A stretch of DNA of 64,000 bases from Siphonodentalium dalli (GCA_032622095.1 CP136068.1:13001729-13065728), one strand, 5' to 3'. Positions 43,696 to 56,834 are shown, counted from the stretch's first letter. Numbers and translations: made by a program. Notes: a model not told the origin generated them from the letters alone.

Positions 43696-45597
43696 ATCGG
43701 CGATATATGGATCTCCAGTATAAAGAGATTTCTGGAATCATCGTCACCGAACGGGAGCTCGGAATGGAATTTGTTTACTTGCAAGGATGGTCGTTAAAAC
43801 TTTAATTATTTAAATGTTTAAATGTTTAAATGGTCTGGCGGTCTGTCTTTCGGATCCCCAGTATACTGATATTACCATAGTACATATAAATGGTAGATAC
43901 CGGTATATGGATACTATTTGTTTAAAATGGCAACCATGAGTGCATTTGTCTGGCGTATAATGCCACGGCACATTGGCCCTCGTGTTCTTAATTAAAATAA
44001 GATACAATGTAGTTAGGAAAATATTACACATTCGTCTGGAATGTTAAAAATGCGATTTGCTTTGTGTTATATGTCGCTGGAAGAAACATCAATCACTTTC
44101 GCGGGGAAATGTGCGTGCCAATATGACGTCACTTTGGATACAACATATGGCGTCACCTAACAATTTATTGTAAAGCGTGCACGTCCTTTTTCTAATTTAC
44201 TAAACTAAAGAAAGGTTTATTTAGTGATATGACAAACAGTTTAGACATTTACGAAGATTTGAATTTGTTTACGTGCGTTCCGATTTATATGTTCCCCGTG
44301 CTTACCCAGCAACGAATATTATTTTCAAATGAATAGTGCATTAGGAATCGGAACGCCTTGTTCGTTGAATTATAGTATCGTTTCAACGGAGATGCTCCAA
44401 TTATAATTGTAGTTATACGAATTTGACCTGTATTATTCAATGGTTGTTTGTATACAAATTTGTCTAGTGAACTATGTTAAAATAGCACTCACGACTAATG
44501 TGATCGCACATTAGCAAATATCGTGTCCCCATCTGTTTGCGGAAGTTCACTCTCTTGACAAAAAGAAAGTTGGTCCTCAGTTATGATCACATGTCGCATG
44601 TCCAAATATATCGTCACATGAGTTCCGTTCAGATTGTGAACTGTGTTTATGTGATATCATTCCCCCATTTATAGCAACCACCCCAGTGGGTGTTTATACC
44701 TAAATGCATGTGAATTATGACGTCATATCATTTTTATATAATTTTTATATAATTTTTATATAATTTTTATATATTTCTATATACCATGAGAGAAAGTACC
44801 GGGTACGTTTATTTGTGAATTTAACACGTGACTTCCGGGTGGTGACTGCGCAGAATCCAGCAGAAACTACAGGGTGCTCCGATTTAACGTAGGAATATGC
44901 AGACAACAACAACAACTGATCAAATTCATTCCCAGATTCTAGAATGTACCCGACTTTCAAGTTTACCCTATTCAGTTCTTTCAGAGGATTAATTACAGCC
45001 TTTTCATCTGATAAAAATCATTAATAATAATTAATTATCCCCAGTCAAGCGACCGTCCTGTCAGTGTCATCCGGCTTACGGCAGTTACTTGATCGCAATT
45101 TACTTCCGTATATCCCATAGACCGATAAGGCCTTCACCTTCGCTTCATGGCAAAAATTTTCACAAATGTACGAGTGTACGTAGATTAATTAATCGCTTGA
45201 TTTCGTGACAATCGACAGTTACTGAGTTAGGCTTCACTGTAAACTGTTACAGACAACAATGATCAAGATTCCAGAATCATTCAATCAACCAAAAAGTTCG
45301 AAGTTCAAAGAAAGATAAAAAAAATGAAAGTACGAATTCTGTGTTACGTGTAAATTGTGATACTAAAATTGTAGTATGTTTCCTAGTTACCATCTTCAAC
45401 TTCAACTTAAGTTCAAGGAATTGATATCTGATGAGTATTCTGGCGGTGTTGTGAACACAACAGCACAATGCGTGCTCCTGGAGGCATTTTTCTCCAAATC
45501 CAAGATTTTTTTAAAGCAATAAAGCATTAAAGGTAGGTCTGTTTGCTTTAAATTAAAAATTAAATTTTGATTATTATTTCATTTAATAATTTTTCAT
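43696..45597. other. No gene recognised
   Basis: 44731-44778 is a 12-bp tandem repeat (TTTTTATATAAT, four copies). Other sequence is AT-rich without motifs. Confidence 0.5.
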
Positions 45598-45850
45598 CAT
45601 TTGACAATTTGTCGTTGTCATTCGTTGGTCATCAGTGTCACAGTCAGTGTGTTTGTCGTCATTCGTGTTTGGTTGTCGTCTGTCGTTTGTCGTCGTGTTT
45701 ATTGTTGGTCGTTTGTTTTCATCCTTTGTTCATTTGTCGTCAGTCGTGGTTTTTGTGGCAATGTAGTGCATTTCGGCCGCAGTGGCAATGCTAACTGCAC
45801 CGTGGTCAAGTGGAAACTTGTTTTGTCCAGCAGGATACATTATACATGTA
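45598..45850. repeat. GTCGT-rich repeat, related to 47.5-48.2 kb
   Basis: A TCGTCATTCG/TTTGTCGTC-rich stretch is followed by GGCAATGCTAACTGCACCG and ACTTGTTTTGTCCAGCAGGA. The same order is seen in 47530-47930 and 48150-48195. Confidence 0.6.
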
Positions 45851-46456
45851 TCCCGTAGATTTGGACTAGGATTACCAGGCGAAAAAAAAATACATGTACT
45901 GTAGGTTAGGCCAAATAAAAAAGATAATATGTTTCCGTACATCGACCGACCCTAAAAATAACCCGCCGACCCTAATCTTTTTATTGATATATTGAGAAAA
46001 AGTCAAAATTTTCTAACAAAAAAAAAAAAAAAAAAAATTTTTGTTTTTTTTTACTGTTTTTACCGCCAATGCTCATAAATATTGATAATCATTAGGTGCA
46101 AAACACATGGTTTCTAACATAAGCCTGTGATAAGTGATATGAAGTGTGACAGTTGTCTCAAAAGCCACAGGTGTGTGATGGGTTGTGGATTGATAGGCAT
46201 GAATCTTGCAATTTTAATTTCAAGAGAGTGGATCTCATGCCTGCTTTACCATTATGCCTTGTTTGGGACTTATGGAACATATTCATGAGTTCCAAATAAA
46301 CATGCATGCCCATTTATTATTTTCTTGACAGCATGAGAAATGTACATTTCCATTTCGTTTGACACTTAATATTCAAACAACATTTTACTGGTACACTTCA
46401 TTGCTTCACCCACCATGTTTCTTTTGCACACATTTAAAAATGCTGGGTGCTATCTA

Positions 46457-46777
46457 AAGGGGTACTGGGGTACTGGGACCATCTCCTTTTATACTCAAGA
46501 GAATATATGCAGCAAATTAATGCATTTGAGCCATGGATTAGTGCCAAATACACTGATGTGTTCTATGAGAATGATGCAAACAACATGGTAATTTATATGA
46601 CTGGAGTCATAAATTCATTTTCGATATACTTACCATGTTGTTTGCACCATTCATAGAGCACATAAGTGTATTTGGCATTAATACATGCCTCAAATTCATT
46701 CATTTGTTGCATATATTCTGTTGAGTATACAAGGAGATAGTCCTACAAATAACCGGATTCAGGGTACAGTACCCCTT
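46457..46777. mobile_element. 321-bp MITE with long inverted arms
   Basis: AAGGGGTACTG..GACCATCTCCTT at the left is mirrored by AAGGAGATAGTCC..CAGTACCCCTT at the right. The inversion extends through CATATATTC/GAATATATG to CAAACAACATGG / CCATGTTGTTTG at the centre, so each arm is about 140 bp. TA flanks both sides (46455-46456, 46778-46779). Confidence 0.8.
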
Positions 46778-47525
46778 TAATATATTATTTTGTTCAAAAT
46801 AAATGTTTTGTTTTGATAAACTTGCTTTTATAATTGACACCAACTAATGCTACACAGGTTTTGAAAATGTGCTGAACAGTATATTCGTGTCATGATTTCT
46901 GTTAGAGGATCTTTGTATAGGTTGCAAGGAAATTTAAAATTAACTGAAGACGAACTGCTGGTGGCTGCCAGACTTTCGGGAACACACTTAAAGTAACTGC
47001 ATTAGTGCTGATCACAAACCCTGTGTACCCTTCAGCAGATTTTCAAAACCTGTGTACCGTAAAATACCCTTCAGCACTTTTATTTGGTGAGTGACCCCCT
47101 TCAGCCCAACTGACATCTTCAACAATCAGGCAGAATATCCCATATGAACAATTCAAATATATAGGTTCTATAATATTTTCGGACAGTCGGAGAATATGAA
47201 GCCCCATCCCTCTGAGTTTATGGCCAAAATCAGTATGTGAATACTGAAACACACTATTAAGAATAACAGCAAGTTTGATATCTTGTTCAATGTTAATGTA
47301 TATTTCCACAAGTAAAACTTTCCACAAGTAATACAAGTAGGCATTTTATGTCATTTCGGTCGAGGTAGTTCAATATTTCTGCAGCTGGAAAAAACTATCA
47401 AAAAATAATTAAAAAAAAAAATTTCCCTACCTACCTACCCTAATTTTTTCTCTCCGTTATCGGAAACATATTATCTTTTTTATTTGGCCTTACACATAAT
47501 TTTGAAACCTGCAGGCCTGGGTCGA
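46778..47525. other. No gene recognised
   Basis: Contains short direct copies of CTGTGTACC-CTTCAGCA (47017-47075) and an A-rich tract near 47395. No coding evidence. Confidence 0.5.
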
Positions 47526-48200
47526 TGTGTTTGTCATCAAGACATTTTTCGTCGTCGATCATTCGACATCGTGTTCATCTTTGGCTGTTTGTTTTTCGTC
47601 ATCAGTAATTTTTCGTCATCGATTGTTTGACATCGTGTTAGTCGTTGGCCATTTGTTTTTCGTCATCAGTCGGTATTTTACTTCGTTGTTGTTTGTTGCC
47701 ATTTGCCATCGTCATCCTCGTCATTTATCTGTCATTTGCCACCATTCGTCAGCCGGTGTGTTTTTTCGTTGTTTTTCATCATCGGTCATTTGTTCATCGG
47801 TTGTTTTTCGGAAATTCTGTCTGTGTGTGGGACCACTTAACTGCGGTGTGGTTAGCATTGCCACCGCGGCTGAAATGCAACTACACCGCGGCGCCACCGG
47901 CTAACTACAGTTGGGTCGTGATGTAATTGCCATTCGGCATGGTGTATTTGCCACAGTGTACTTTCATCAAACTGAAAAAAGACAATACAAACCAGAAATC
48001 TAACCACGGTGTACATGCCATTCGACCGTGAGGGTAGTTGCCTTTCGGCCGTAGTGAACTTGCCGTTTGGCCGCAGTGTACTTGCCGTTCGGCTTCGGTG
48101 CTCAACTGCAGTTACAAACTCTGACACCGCAGCCGAACAGCAAATACACTGCGGTGCCAATGGATACTTGTTTTGTCCAGCGGGGTACATGTATTGTATG
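47526..48200. repeat. TCGTC-rich repeat and 24-bp minisatellite
   Basis: 47526-47790 is a degenerate TTTTTCGTCATC repeat. 47890-48110 holds a ~24-bp repeat with TTGCCGTTCGGCCGCAGTG-type units. They cause overlapping ORFs on both strands that are not genes. Confidence 0.65.
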
Positions 48201-48807
48201 TCTACTTTGATCCCGGAAATGGGCGGGTCCAATTTCATGAGTGACCATGTAGGTATATGCTCATATACTATAGGCATGTGTCTGGACCTCAACCAATCGA
48301 TTGGTACATGTACATGTACATTGTATGCACGGTAGGCTTCTTTCATCCTGGAAACAATATGGGAGGTCTAATTTCACATGCGACTGTCCTTGACATTGAC
48401 CTACCGGTAGCGCACATATACACTCATCGGTTTCTGGACCTCGACTGATCGTTTTTCCACTGACCAGATGCTGTATATTTTGTCCAAACGGAGGCGATCA
48501 TAGAGAAATCCCTAAATAGCGCGGACGAAGTCAGGTACATCATTTGGTCTATTATGTTATATTTTAGAACTTCTGTCTCTGTGTGTTATAGACTTGAAAA
48601 CTGCACGACTGATCGGACTTAAATTTGGTATTAATTTACCAAAGGCCTACTTTGATCCCGGGAACTACCGTATATGGGTGGGTCCAATTTCATATGCGAC
48701 TGTGTCCTTGACTGCGACCTCGATATATACTCATACATTGTACATGTATACCGGTTGGCAACGTTGTTCCCTAAAGAGCCCGGATGAAGTCAGGCACATC
48801 AGCTAAG
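48201..48807. repeat. Diverged triplicate repeat
   Basis: The block TTTGATCCCGGAAA..GGGTCCAATTTCATGAG..GACCTC..TATACTCAT occurs near 48208, 48345 and 48650. TAGCGCGGACGAAGTCAGG (48517) is echoed as AGCCCGGATGAAGTCAGG (48776). Confidence 0.6.
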
Positions 48808-49434
48808 TGTACCGGTACAGACTTTCATTTTTGAGGCGCGCGATCGCTCTTGCGCACCATCGCACGGCTAAAACTGAAAACCAGCGAGTGATCGATTGCG
48901 CACCTAGGCCAAATACAGAGAGCGAACCTGATAACGCTATTATTAGTGTCTACCCAGACAAGGTCACACGGTGTGACGTGTCAAATGTACTATCTGTCTC
49001 AGACTGAATGAATCGAAGCTAAAAATACATTTCTATGTACCGGTATGGCTTATGACGTCACATAAATTCCTCGAAAATCAAAGCGAGACCACGTGGCTGG
49101 GAGATGTTGATATTTATTCTGTCAGCTTGGAATCTGAGTATTAAATTGATTCCTTATTAATAATTATGAATTACATTTAATATAGGAGCATGTATAATAT
49201 AAAACATAGTGTGTAACATTCACTTGTGCTTATGGATAGTGGATTAAGCAGTGTTAAACCATCAAAGAGATTCACTGGACATCGATCGTGAGTAAACAAA
49301 TTCAATTTACGTGGCATTTATGAATGTATTTCCGCTGTTTATTTTATCTTGATAGAAACCGCGCGCCTGGCCAAAACCCAGCGAGCGGGACTCTGCGCGC
49401 CTACATTTTCTAAAAATGAAAGTCTGCCGGTACA
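48808..49434. mobile_element. ~0.63-kb non-autonomous element with inverted ends
   Basis: The left end TGTACCGGTACAGACTTTCA with TTTTTGAGGCGCGC is mirrored on the right by GCGCGCC..TAAAAATGAAAGTCTGCCGGTACA. The ends then diverge. Confidence 0.6.
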
Positions 49435-51249
49435 TGTGTACATGTACATACATGTATGTACATGTAATAAGTAATAATTTAGAAATAACAGTTACCAAAT
49501 TATGAAAATTTCCTCAAAAATATCCTAATAGTATACCGTACATGTAGAATAATGAAATATATTAAGAATGCGTTATTTTCCGCAAAACGCTTTGTGTGAG
49601 CGGAGCGTTTGTATATATACAGCATGTAAATAGTGAGCGATAAGCAAAACACTGTGGCGATTGATTAGGTTGAGAGTGATTCATGGTGACCCATTCAACA
49701 CCAAAATCTGAGATTTAGCTTATTAAATGGCTATACCGGTAATGCGGTATGTTGTAAATAAGTTCATGATTCCACTGAATTGTAGGGGCTATGAATCATT
49801 GCTGCCTTATCGTAGCGAAAATTTGATATAACCCTTTCTTTACTAAATGGATTCTCCCACCAAGTAAAAAAGAATTTATTTGAATGATCTATTATTCATT
49901 CAGAGGGTTGTTCAGGAAATGCAAGCAGATGACAACAGATAAGACATACATGTACATGTGTAGAAGGATATCTATTAATTGGTTGGAAATGTTCAGAAAA
50001 GTTCAACAAACGACTTTATCTGAACACTTCCCACAACATCTACTTGTCAATAAGCATTTAGTAAAGGAAGGGTTAATATATGATTCTCAATAGAACTAGA
50101 GGTGGGCGGTCCCCAAGTCTGAATTTAGTGTGGCTGACATTTGCGGAATGAGGTCCCCGGAGGGCTAGCATCACCAAATTCACCCTCTGGGAACCTCATT
50201 CAGCTTAGGCCTCTCTGTATGGGAGGCATTGGATCAGATTCCACAGTTAAAGATGGTGATGTTCAGCCATTAATTACTTTGATTATGCGATTTAACTTGG
50301 ATTAAATTAAATTTTAATTGGAAATACCCATGATCAGTGTGTTGGTGAACTGCTTGGTGAAGTTCCAAGCACCATACATCTATAAAATTTCTTTGTTGAT
50401 GTCAAATGATCCAATATTCCCAATATTCAATAAATTGTTACCTACAAAACTTGAAAATATAAGGGTACATGTAACATAACTTGCTGAATGCTGATATAAG
50501 CCCAAGTTGCCAGGAAATGATATGGGGGCCATTGGTTCATTTCTTTCACCTTTCATATGCTTCAGAACAACCAGACAGCCCCCATTTTCGGTTTACTTTA
50601 AAAAGTACCCCCAATAGTCACAAGGGGGTACCCCCCCCCCCTCACTCAACCCTATCACCTCTGTCCTCCAAATTATCCTAATCTAAAGGCGTGAAATAAC
50701 GGTGGCATTTCTAAAAAAATTTCATATACATGTATATGCAGTGGGGGTCTACTCGGTGTTGAGTGTTTTGCTTATCGCATACTCTTTACTTACATGTACA
50801 TGTACTGTTTGTTTACATAAGATGACGTTTGCTTACATACATGTAACACAAAGTACTAACATAACAACATGCTGAAATTAATGTGATACATGTATTTATG
50901 ATTGGTATAAGAACAAAGTTTGTTTATAATATTAATTCTGCTTATGGCGGTTTTAACGGATGTGACTGTTTTAACAGCTATACCCAGCGCCAACACTTAC
51001 CCAATCTTTAAAAAGATCCTCATGGACATATATCATAATTTTCTTCAACATCTGGTGTGACAACCCGCTAATACCTGTAGGGCTGTAGACCGTGTATCAT
51101 AACCTAACGGCATGTATCGTAACTCCACCGCAGTGACAGTTTCCATACTGCTGTCATTGCCAATTCATTAAAAGCGACACATCACATATTCATTATTAGC
51201 TCAACGACGTCCATGTGTGCGTGTGTGTGTCCGTCAACAATTTTCTTTG
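49435..51249. other. No gene recognised
   Basis: GCGATAAGCAAAACACT (49636) is mirrored by AGTGTTTTGCTTATCGC (50762), perhaps the ends of a 1.15-kb element. A C-run lies at 50630-50641. The short hairpin-like GAGGTCCCCGGAGGG..CCCTCTGGGAACCTC is at 50149-50204. Confidence 0.45.
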
Positions 51250-54245
51250 GTGCGGGCTACAGGTCGTACCTTTGGTCTGATCTTTATAACATTTGTCATG
51301 AATGTTGACATTGACATGTAGATGGGAACAAGTCATTTTGGGGTCATTGGCCAAAAAACATGGCGGCCGACAGCCATCTTGGATTTCAAAATTAAATCGA
51401 TTGGCGCGGTCTACACGTCTTACTGTTTATCTGATCATCATGAAATTTGTCATGGATATTAACGAGTCATTTTGGGGTCGTTCCACCAAAAAACATGGCC
51501 GCCAGCAGCCATCTTTGATTTTACTCTTTGCATGACTAAATCCTTTGGCGCCGCTACAGGTCGTAGCGGTGGTAGGATCTTCATGAAATTTGTCATGGAT
51601 GTTAACAATAACATGTAGATTGGAAAGAATTCTTTTGGGGTCATTCAGCCAAAAATCATGGCCGCCAGCAGCCATCTTGGATTTCACTCTTTGTATGACT
51701 AAATCCTTTGGCACAGGCGACAGGTCGTACCTTTGGTCAGATCATTATGAAATTTGTCATGAATGTTGACATTGACATGTAGATGGGAACGAGTCATTTT
51801 GGGGTCATTCGGCCAAAAAACATGGCCACTGGCAGCCATCTTGGATTTCAAAATTAAATCGATTCGCGTGGTCTACAGGTCATACTGTTTGTCTGATTAT
51901 CATGAAATTTGTCATGGATGTTAATAATGACAGGCAGATGGGAACGAGCCATTTTGGGGTCGTTCGGCCAAAAAACATGGCCGCCAGCAGCCATCTTGGA
52001 TTTTACTCTTTGCATGACTAAATCCTCTGGTGCGGGCTACAGGTCGTAGCTTTGGTCGGATCTTCATGAAATTTGTCATTGGTGTTAACAATGACATGTA
52101 GATGGGAACGAGCTGTTTTGTGGTCATTCGGCCAAAATACATCTTGGATTTTACTCTTTGCTTGACTAAATCCTTCAGCACAGGCTCTAGGTTGTACATT
52201 TGGTCAGATTATTATGATATTTGTCATGGCTATTGACATTGACATGTAGATGTGAACGAGTCATTTTGGGGTAGTTTGACCAAAAAACATGGCCACCAGC
52301 AGCCATCTTAGATTTTACTCTTTGCATGACTAAATTCTTTGGCGCTGGCTACAGGTCGTACCTTTGGTCTGATCTTTATGAAATTTGTCCTGAATGTTGA
52401 CATTGACATGTAGATGGGAACGAGTCATTTTGGGGTCATTCGGCAAAAAAATATGGCTGCCAGCAGCCATCTTGGATTTCAAAATCCAATCCATTTGCAT
52501 GGGCTACAGGTCGTACTGCTTGTCTGATCATCATGCAATTTTGCATGATGTTAATATTGACATGTAGATGGGAACGAGTCATTCTGGGGTTGTTATGGCC
52601 ACCAGCAGCCATCTTAGATTTTACTCTTTGCATGACTAAATCCTTTGGCGCGGGCTACAGGTCGTGGCTTTGGTCAGATCTTCATGAAATTTGTCATGGA
52701 TGTTAACAATGACATGTAGATGGGAACAAGTCGTTTTGGCCAAAAAACATGGCCGCCCAGCAGCCAATTTGGATTTTACTCTTTGCATGACTAAATCCTT
52801 TGGCACAGGCTACAGGTCCTTACTTTGGTCAGATCATTATGAAATTTGTCATGAATGTTGACATTGACATGTAGATGGGAATGAGTCATTTTGAGGTCAT
52901 TTGGCCAAAAAACATGGCCGCTGGCAGCCATCTTTGATTTCAAAATTAAATCGATTGGCGCGGTCTACAGGTCGTACTGTTCGTCTGATTATCATGAAAT
53001 TTGTCATGGATGTTAATAATGACAGGCTGATGGGAACGAGTCATTTTGGGGTAGTTTGGTAAAAAAACATGGCTGTCATGAGCATCTTGGATTTTACTCT
53101 TTCCATGACTAAATCCTTTGGCGCGGGCTGCAGGTCGTAGCTTTGGTCGGATCTTCATGAAATTTGTCATGGCTGTTGACCTTGACATGCAAATGGGAAT
53201 GAGTCCTTTTGGGGTCATTCGGCCAAAAGACATGACCGCCAGCAGCCATCTTGGATTTTACTCTTTGCATAACTAAATCCTTTGGCACAGGCTACAGGTC
53301 CTTACTTGGTCAGATCATTATGAAATTTGTCATGAATGTTGACGTTGACATGTGGATGGGAGTGAGACATTTTGGGGTCATTTGGCCAGAAAACATGGCC
53401 GCTGGTAGCCATCTTTGTCTCTTTGATTTCAAAATTAAATCGATTGGCACAGTCTACATGTCGTACTGTTCGTCTGATTATCATGAAATTTGTCATGGAT
53501 GTTAATAATGACAGGTTGATGGGAATGAGTCATTTTGGGGTAGTTCGACCAAAAAACATGGCCGTCATGAGCATCTTGGATTTTACTCTTTGCATGACTA
53601 AATCCTTCGGCACAGGCTCTAGGTCGTACCTTTGGTCAGATCATTATGATATTTGTCATGGCTATTGACATGTACAATGTAGATGGGAACGAGTCATTTT
53701 GGGGTCGTTTGACCCAAAAACATGGCCGTCAGCGGTCATCTTGGATTTTAAAATTCAATCATTAGCACGGGCCACAGGTCGTATCTTTTGTCGGATCATT
53801 ATTAAATTTGTCATGGATGTTAAAATTGACATGTAGATGGGAAATGAGTAAGTTTGGGGTTGTTCGGCCAAAAACATGGCCGCCAGCAGCCATCTTGGAT
53901 TATACTCTTTGCATGACTAAATTCTTTGTCAAGGGCTATTGTCGAATCTTTGGTCCAATCATCATGAGATTTGTCATGGATGTTAACAATTACATGTAGA
54001 TGGGAAAAGATTCATTTTGAATTGAACCAAGATACCTGGTCGCCAGCAGCCATCTTGTATTTTACTCTTTACACGAATAAATCCTTTGACACGGGCTACA
54101 GGTCGTATCTTTTGTCGGATCATCATGAAATTTGTGAAGGATGTTAACAATGACATGTAAATAGGAAGGAGTCTTTTTTGGGTCATTTGGCAAAAAAACG
54201 ATGGCTGTCGAGGCCATCTTGGATTTTAATCTTTGCATAACTAGG
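51250..54245 (+). repeat. ~160-bp tandem array, about 18 copies
   Basis: The unit order is TTTTGGGGTCATTCGGCC, AAAAAACATGGCCGCC, AGCAGCCATCTTGGATTT, TACTCTTTGCATGACTAAAT, CCTTTGGCGCGGGCTACAGG, TCGTA..GGTCAGATC, ATCATGAAATTTGTCATGGA, TGTTAACAATGACATGTAGA and TGGGAACGAG. GCAGCCATCTTGGAT-type blocks recur about every 155-165 bp. A variant subtype has TTTCAAAATTAAATCGATTG in place of the 'ACTCTTTGCATGAC' block; the two types alternate irregularly, pointing to a higher-order unit. ORFs here are repeat artefacts. Confidence 0.92.
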
Positions 54246-54943
54246 CCTTTCAACTTTCCACATTCCTAATCGCTCCATTAACTGTAACACATGAAATTAT
54301 GCCCTTTCCTCGTTGAGCTACAGTGTCATTGACACTTTCATAATTACATTTCAGTCAATTCACATTTTCAGCTGCATATACATGTATACCGGTATGTGAA
54401 CCAATTTCATCATTACAGAAATTGCAAATTCATCGTTGATTACATCATCTCAACATTTCATTAAAGTGAGACTTGATGTTCACACATCGATTCATTCAGG
54501 CAACATTTTTTTTTCCATTTCTACACTGGTCATTGCATTGATCGTCTTCAATGGGGATAATCTATAATTATATATGTATATCATCGTTAACTATTAAAGT
54601 GACATTTCTCTTCCTCCCAATCGATATTGCATTAAAATGACGCTTCATATTCATTTAATACACTTCATTCAATAATTTCTGTTTCTACATCACTTATTGC
54701 ATTGATTGCCTTCAGGTAAGGTAAGCTATGTCTGACTCAAATATTAAAGTGACGCATCATATTCACTACACTTTATTCAATAATTTCTTTTTCTACATAG
54801 TTTACATGTATTGCATTGATTGCCTGCAGCTAAGGTAATCTATGTCCGACTCAAATAATACAAATATTAGAGGCATTCCATTTCCATCCATTAATTCTAA
54901 GGAAACTTCTGCTGTGATATATATATATATATGTATATATACA
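54246..54943. other. No gene recognised
   Basis: AT-rich. Two related blocks TTCAATAATTTCT..CTACAT..TTGCATTGATTGCCT lie at about 54668-54715 and 54775-54830. Confidence 0.5.
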
Positions 54944-54945
54944 TA

Positions 54946-55500
54946 CAGGGTACCACATGTGCTACACCACTCGGAGAAATTTCTGTGTCATCACACTAAG
55001 ATACCATGTTAGAACTTGAATTGATCTATTCGTAATCGTATACATGTATAGTCACCAATAACCGGGTTACTACCGTAGTACCTGACATTTCCCATCTAGT
55101 GAACTATTCAAACCCAACAGGCCTGGTTGATTTCGCTGTGGGATGATGGTTCACTTCCATCCTCAAGCTACGGTACTTATGCCATTTCATGGCATAATTC
55201 TGTTCTGACGTGCAGGGGTAGATATGCTTGAGGCCCCACCACAGTTCAATTCGCACCAGGTTCTCAGCTATTATTATCTTATGTTCGAACTTTACTCATA
55301 TGTTTGGACTGATCATTACCATGATTTTAATGCTGGGTTTTAATAGTTCACTAGATTCACAATGTCCGTTACTACGGTAGTAACCCGGCTATTTGTGACT
55401 ATATACGATTACGAATATATTAATCCAAGTTCTAGCATGGTATTTGTGTGACGACACAGACATTTCTCCGAGTGGTGTAGCACATGTAGTACCTACCCTG
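54946..55500. mobile_element. 555-bp element with ~190-bp inverted ends, TA flanks
   Basis: CAGGGTACCACATGTGCTAC at the left and GTAGCACATGTAGTACCTAC with CCTG at the right are inverted copies. The inversion continues through ACCACTCGGAGAAAT, GTAATCGTATA, CCGGGTTACTACCGTAGTA and AGTGAACTATT. TA flanks both sides (54944-54945, 55501-55502). The centre is unique. Tc1/mariner-like insertion is likely; no transposase is present. Confidence 0.82.
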
Positions 55501-55589
55501 TATGGTACATCCTATAATTATTGTAACATTGAACTTAATGATCAACTTGGTGGTTGCTCCATTACGTGTCACGTACGATCATATTATAA

Positions 55590-56315
55590 ATGTATACTAG
55601 GTTGCTTAACATAGATGCGGCGAAGTTGCCTTTGACCGCGGTAAGCGATAGCCGCTCTGACGCTCTACTCCCGATTTATGTAGACTTCTTCAACTGGATT
55701 TTTGATAGTGGTATAATCCCGTCCGAATGGCTCATAGGAACAGTTAGCCCCATCTATAAAAACAAAGGAGATATGCATAACTGCGAAAATTATCGTCCTA
55801 TTACACTATTAAGTTGTCTTGGGAAGTTGTTTACGCGAATCCTTGATAACAGACTCAGAACATTCGTTGAAACAAATAACGTAATATCCAATGCGCAAAC
55901 GGGTTTCAGGACTGGCTTATCGACATCTGACCATATATTTACGTTGTCTGCCTTAATCAACATTACTAAACATATGAAGAAAAAGATATTCTGTGCATTT
56001 ATAGATTTTAAACAGGCATTTGATTCAGTGTGGCGTGCCGGGTTGTGGTTCAAGCTCCAGATGCAGGGAATTAATGGTAAATTTTTAAATGTTGTACATA
56101 ATATTTACCAGGGTATTAAGTCACGAGTTAAGGTAGGTGAGCTGCACTCGGACTATTTCACAAGTAATGTCGGCCTTAGGCAAGGAGAGAACTTATCACC
56201 GATGCTATTCTGTCTATTTTTAAATGACATTGAATCTTTCCTCTTAAGAAATAAAACAAACATGTTGAAATTAGCCAGATTTGCATCGGAAATAGTTACC
56301 AAAGCAGCCATTTAA
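55590..56315 (+). pseudogene. Jockey/CR1-type reverse transcriptase fragment
   Basis: 241 open codons encode the first part of a non-LTR reverse transcriptase: GIIPSEWLIGTVSPIYKNKG, NYRPITLLSCLGKLFTRIL, AQTGFRTGLSTSDHIFTL, FCAFIDFKQAFDSVWRAGLW and VGLRQGENLSPMLFCLFLND. This type is distinct from the two Tx1/L1-like LINEs in the window. The YADD block is absent: after FLLRNKTNMLKLAR the frame runs into unrelated sequence and stops. No endonuclease lies upstream. It is therefore a fragment with an internal deletion. Confidence 0.85.
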
Positions 56316-56590
56316 ATTGGTTTAAATTGAATCTACATGCATGCCCTCCTGTACGTATATAAACATGGTCCCAGTGCAGCTTTCCCAGCTAAGTGTGTAC
56401 TTAATTTAATTATATTTCTCTGTTATTATCTCGAATTTGTTATCTTTTTTGTGTGAGTTTCCCTACTTTATTTATCTCTATTATTTTTAAACTTTTGTTG
56501 ACATTATATAATTATGATGCTATATATGTCCACCTCCAGTTCCACATATTAGTGGACGGAGAAAATAAAGAATTGATTGATTGACGCCAA
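56316..56590 (+). other. Probable 3' end of the same LINE fragment
   Basis: AT-rich sequence ending GAGAAAATAAAGAATTGATTGATTGA (56559-56584), with AATAAA and ATTG repeats instead of a poly(A) tail. This is common in CR1/RTE-type elements. Confidence 0.45.
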
Positions 56591-56767
56591 TGGATTGTGA
56601 TTTTTTTGTCAAAATGAAACCGTAAACACATGAAAACAATGGACTATATAAACATCCAGCGGCGCGCATACATGTGAAAACGTGTAACCTGTTAGGCTTG
56701 TGTGTACACGACACCAGTGTTGTGACAAGTTTCGGTCCGGACAAAGAGCTGCATGACCGACGGTTAC

Positions 56768-56834
56768 CTATAAAATATGTTCCATAACAGACAGAAGACA
56801 GTCCTTGTTCACAGTCATTATGGTGAGTACGCTC
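56768..56834 (+). promoter_or_regulatory. Possible core promoter and tiny first exon
   Basis: CTATAAAATA lies at 56769-56778, about 30 bases before a possible start in ACAGTCCTTGTTCACAGTC. It is followed by ATTATG|GTGAGTACG, an ATG abutting a consensus donor. The arrangement suggests a short first exon. No downstream exon in a matching phase could be identified, so it remains a candidate. Confidence 0.25.

Noticed and set aside
47527-48346. Overlapping ORFs of 93-164 codons on both strands
   Set aside because: Low-complexity TCGTC and GCCGTTCGG repeats; no domain and mutually overlapping.
51302-54253. Many 60-98 codon ORFs on both strands
   Set aside because: All repeat the same ~160-bp unit.
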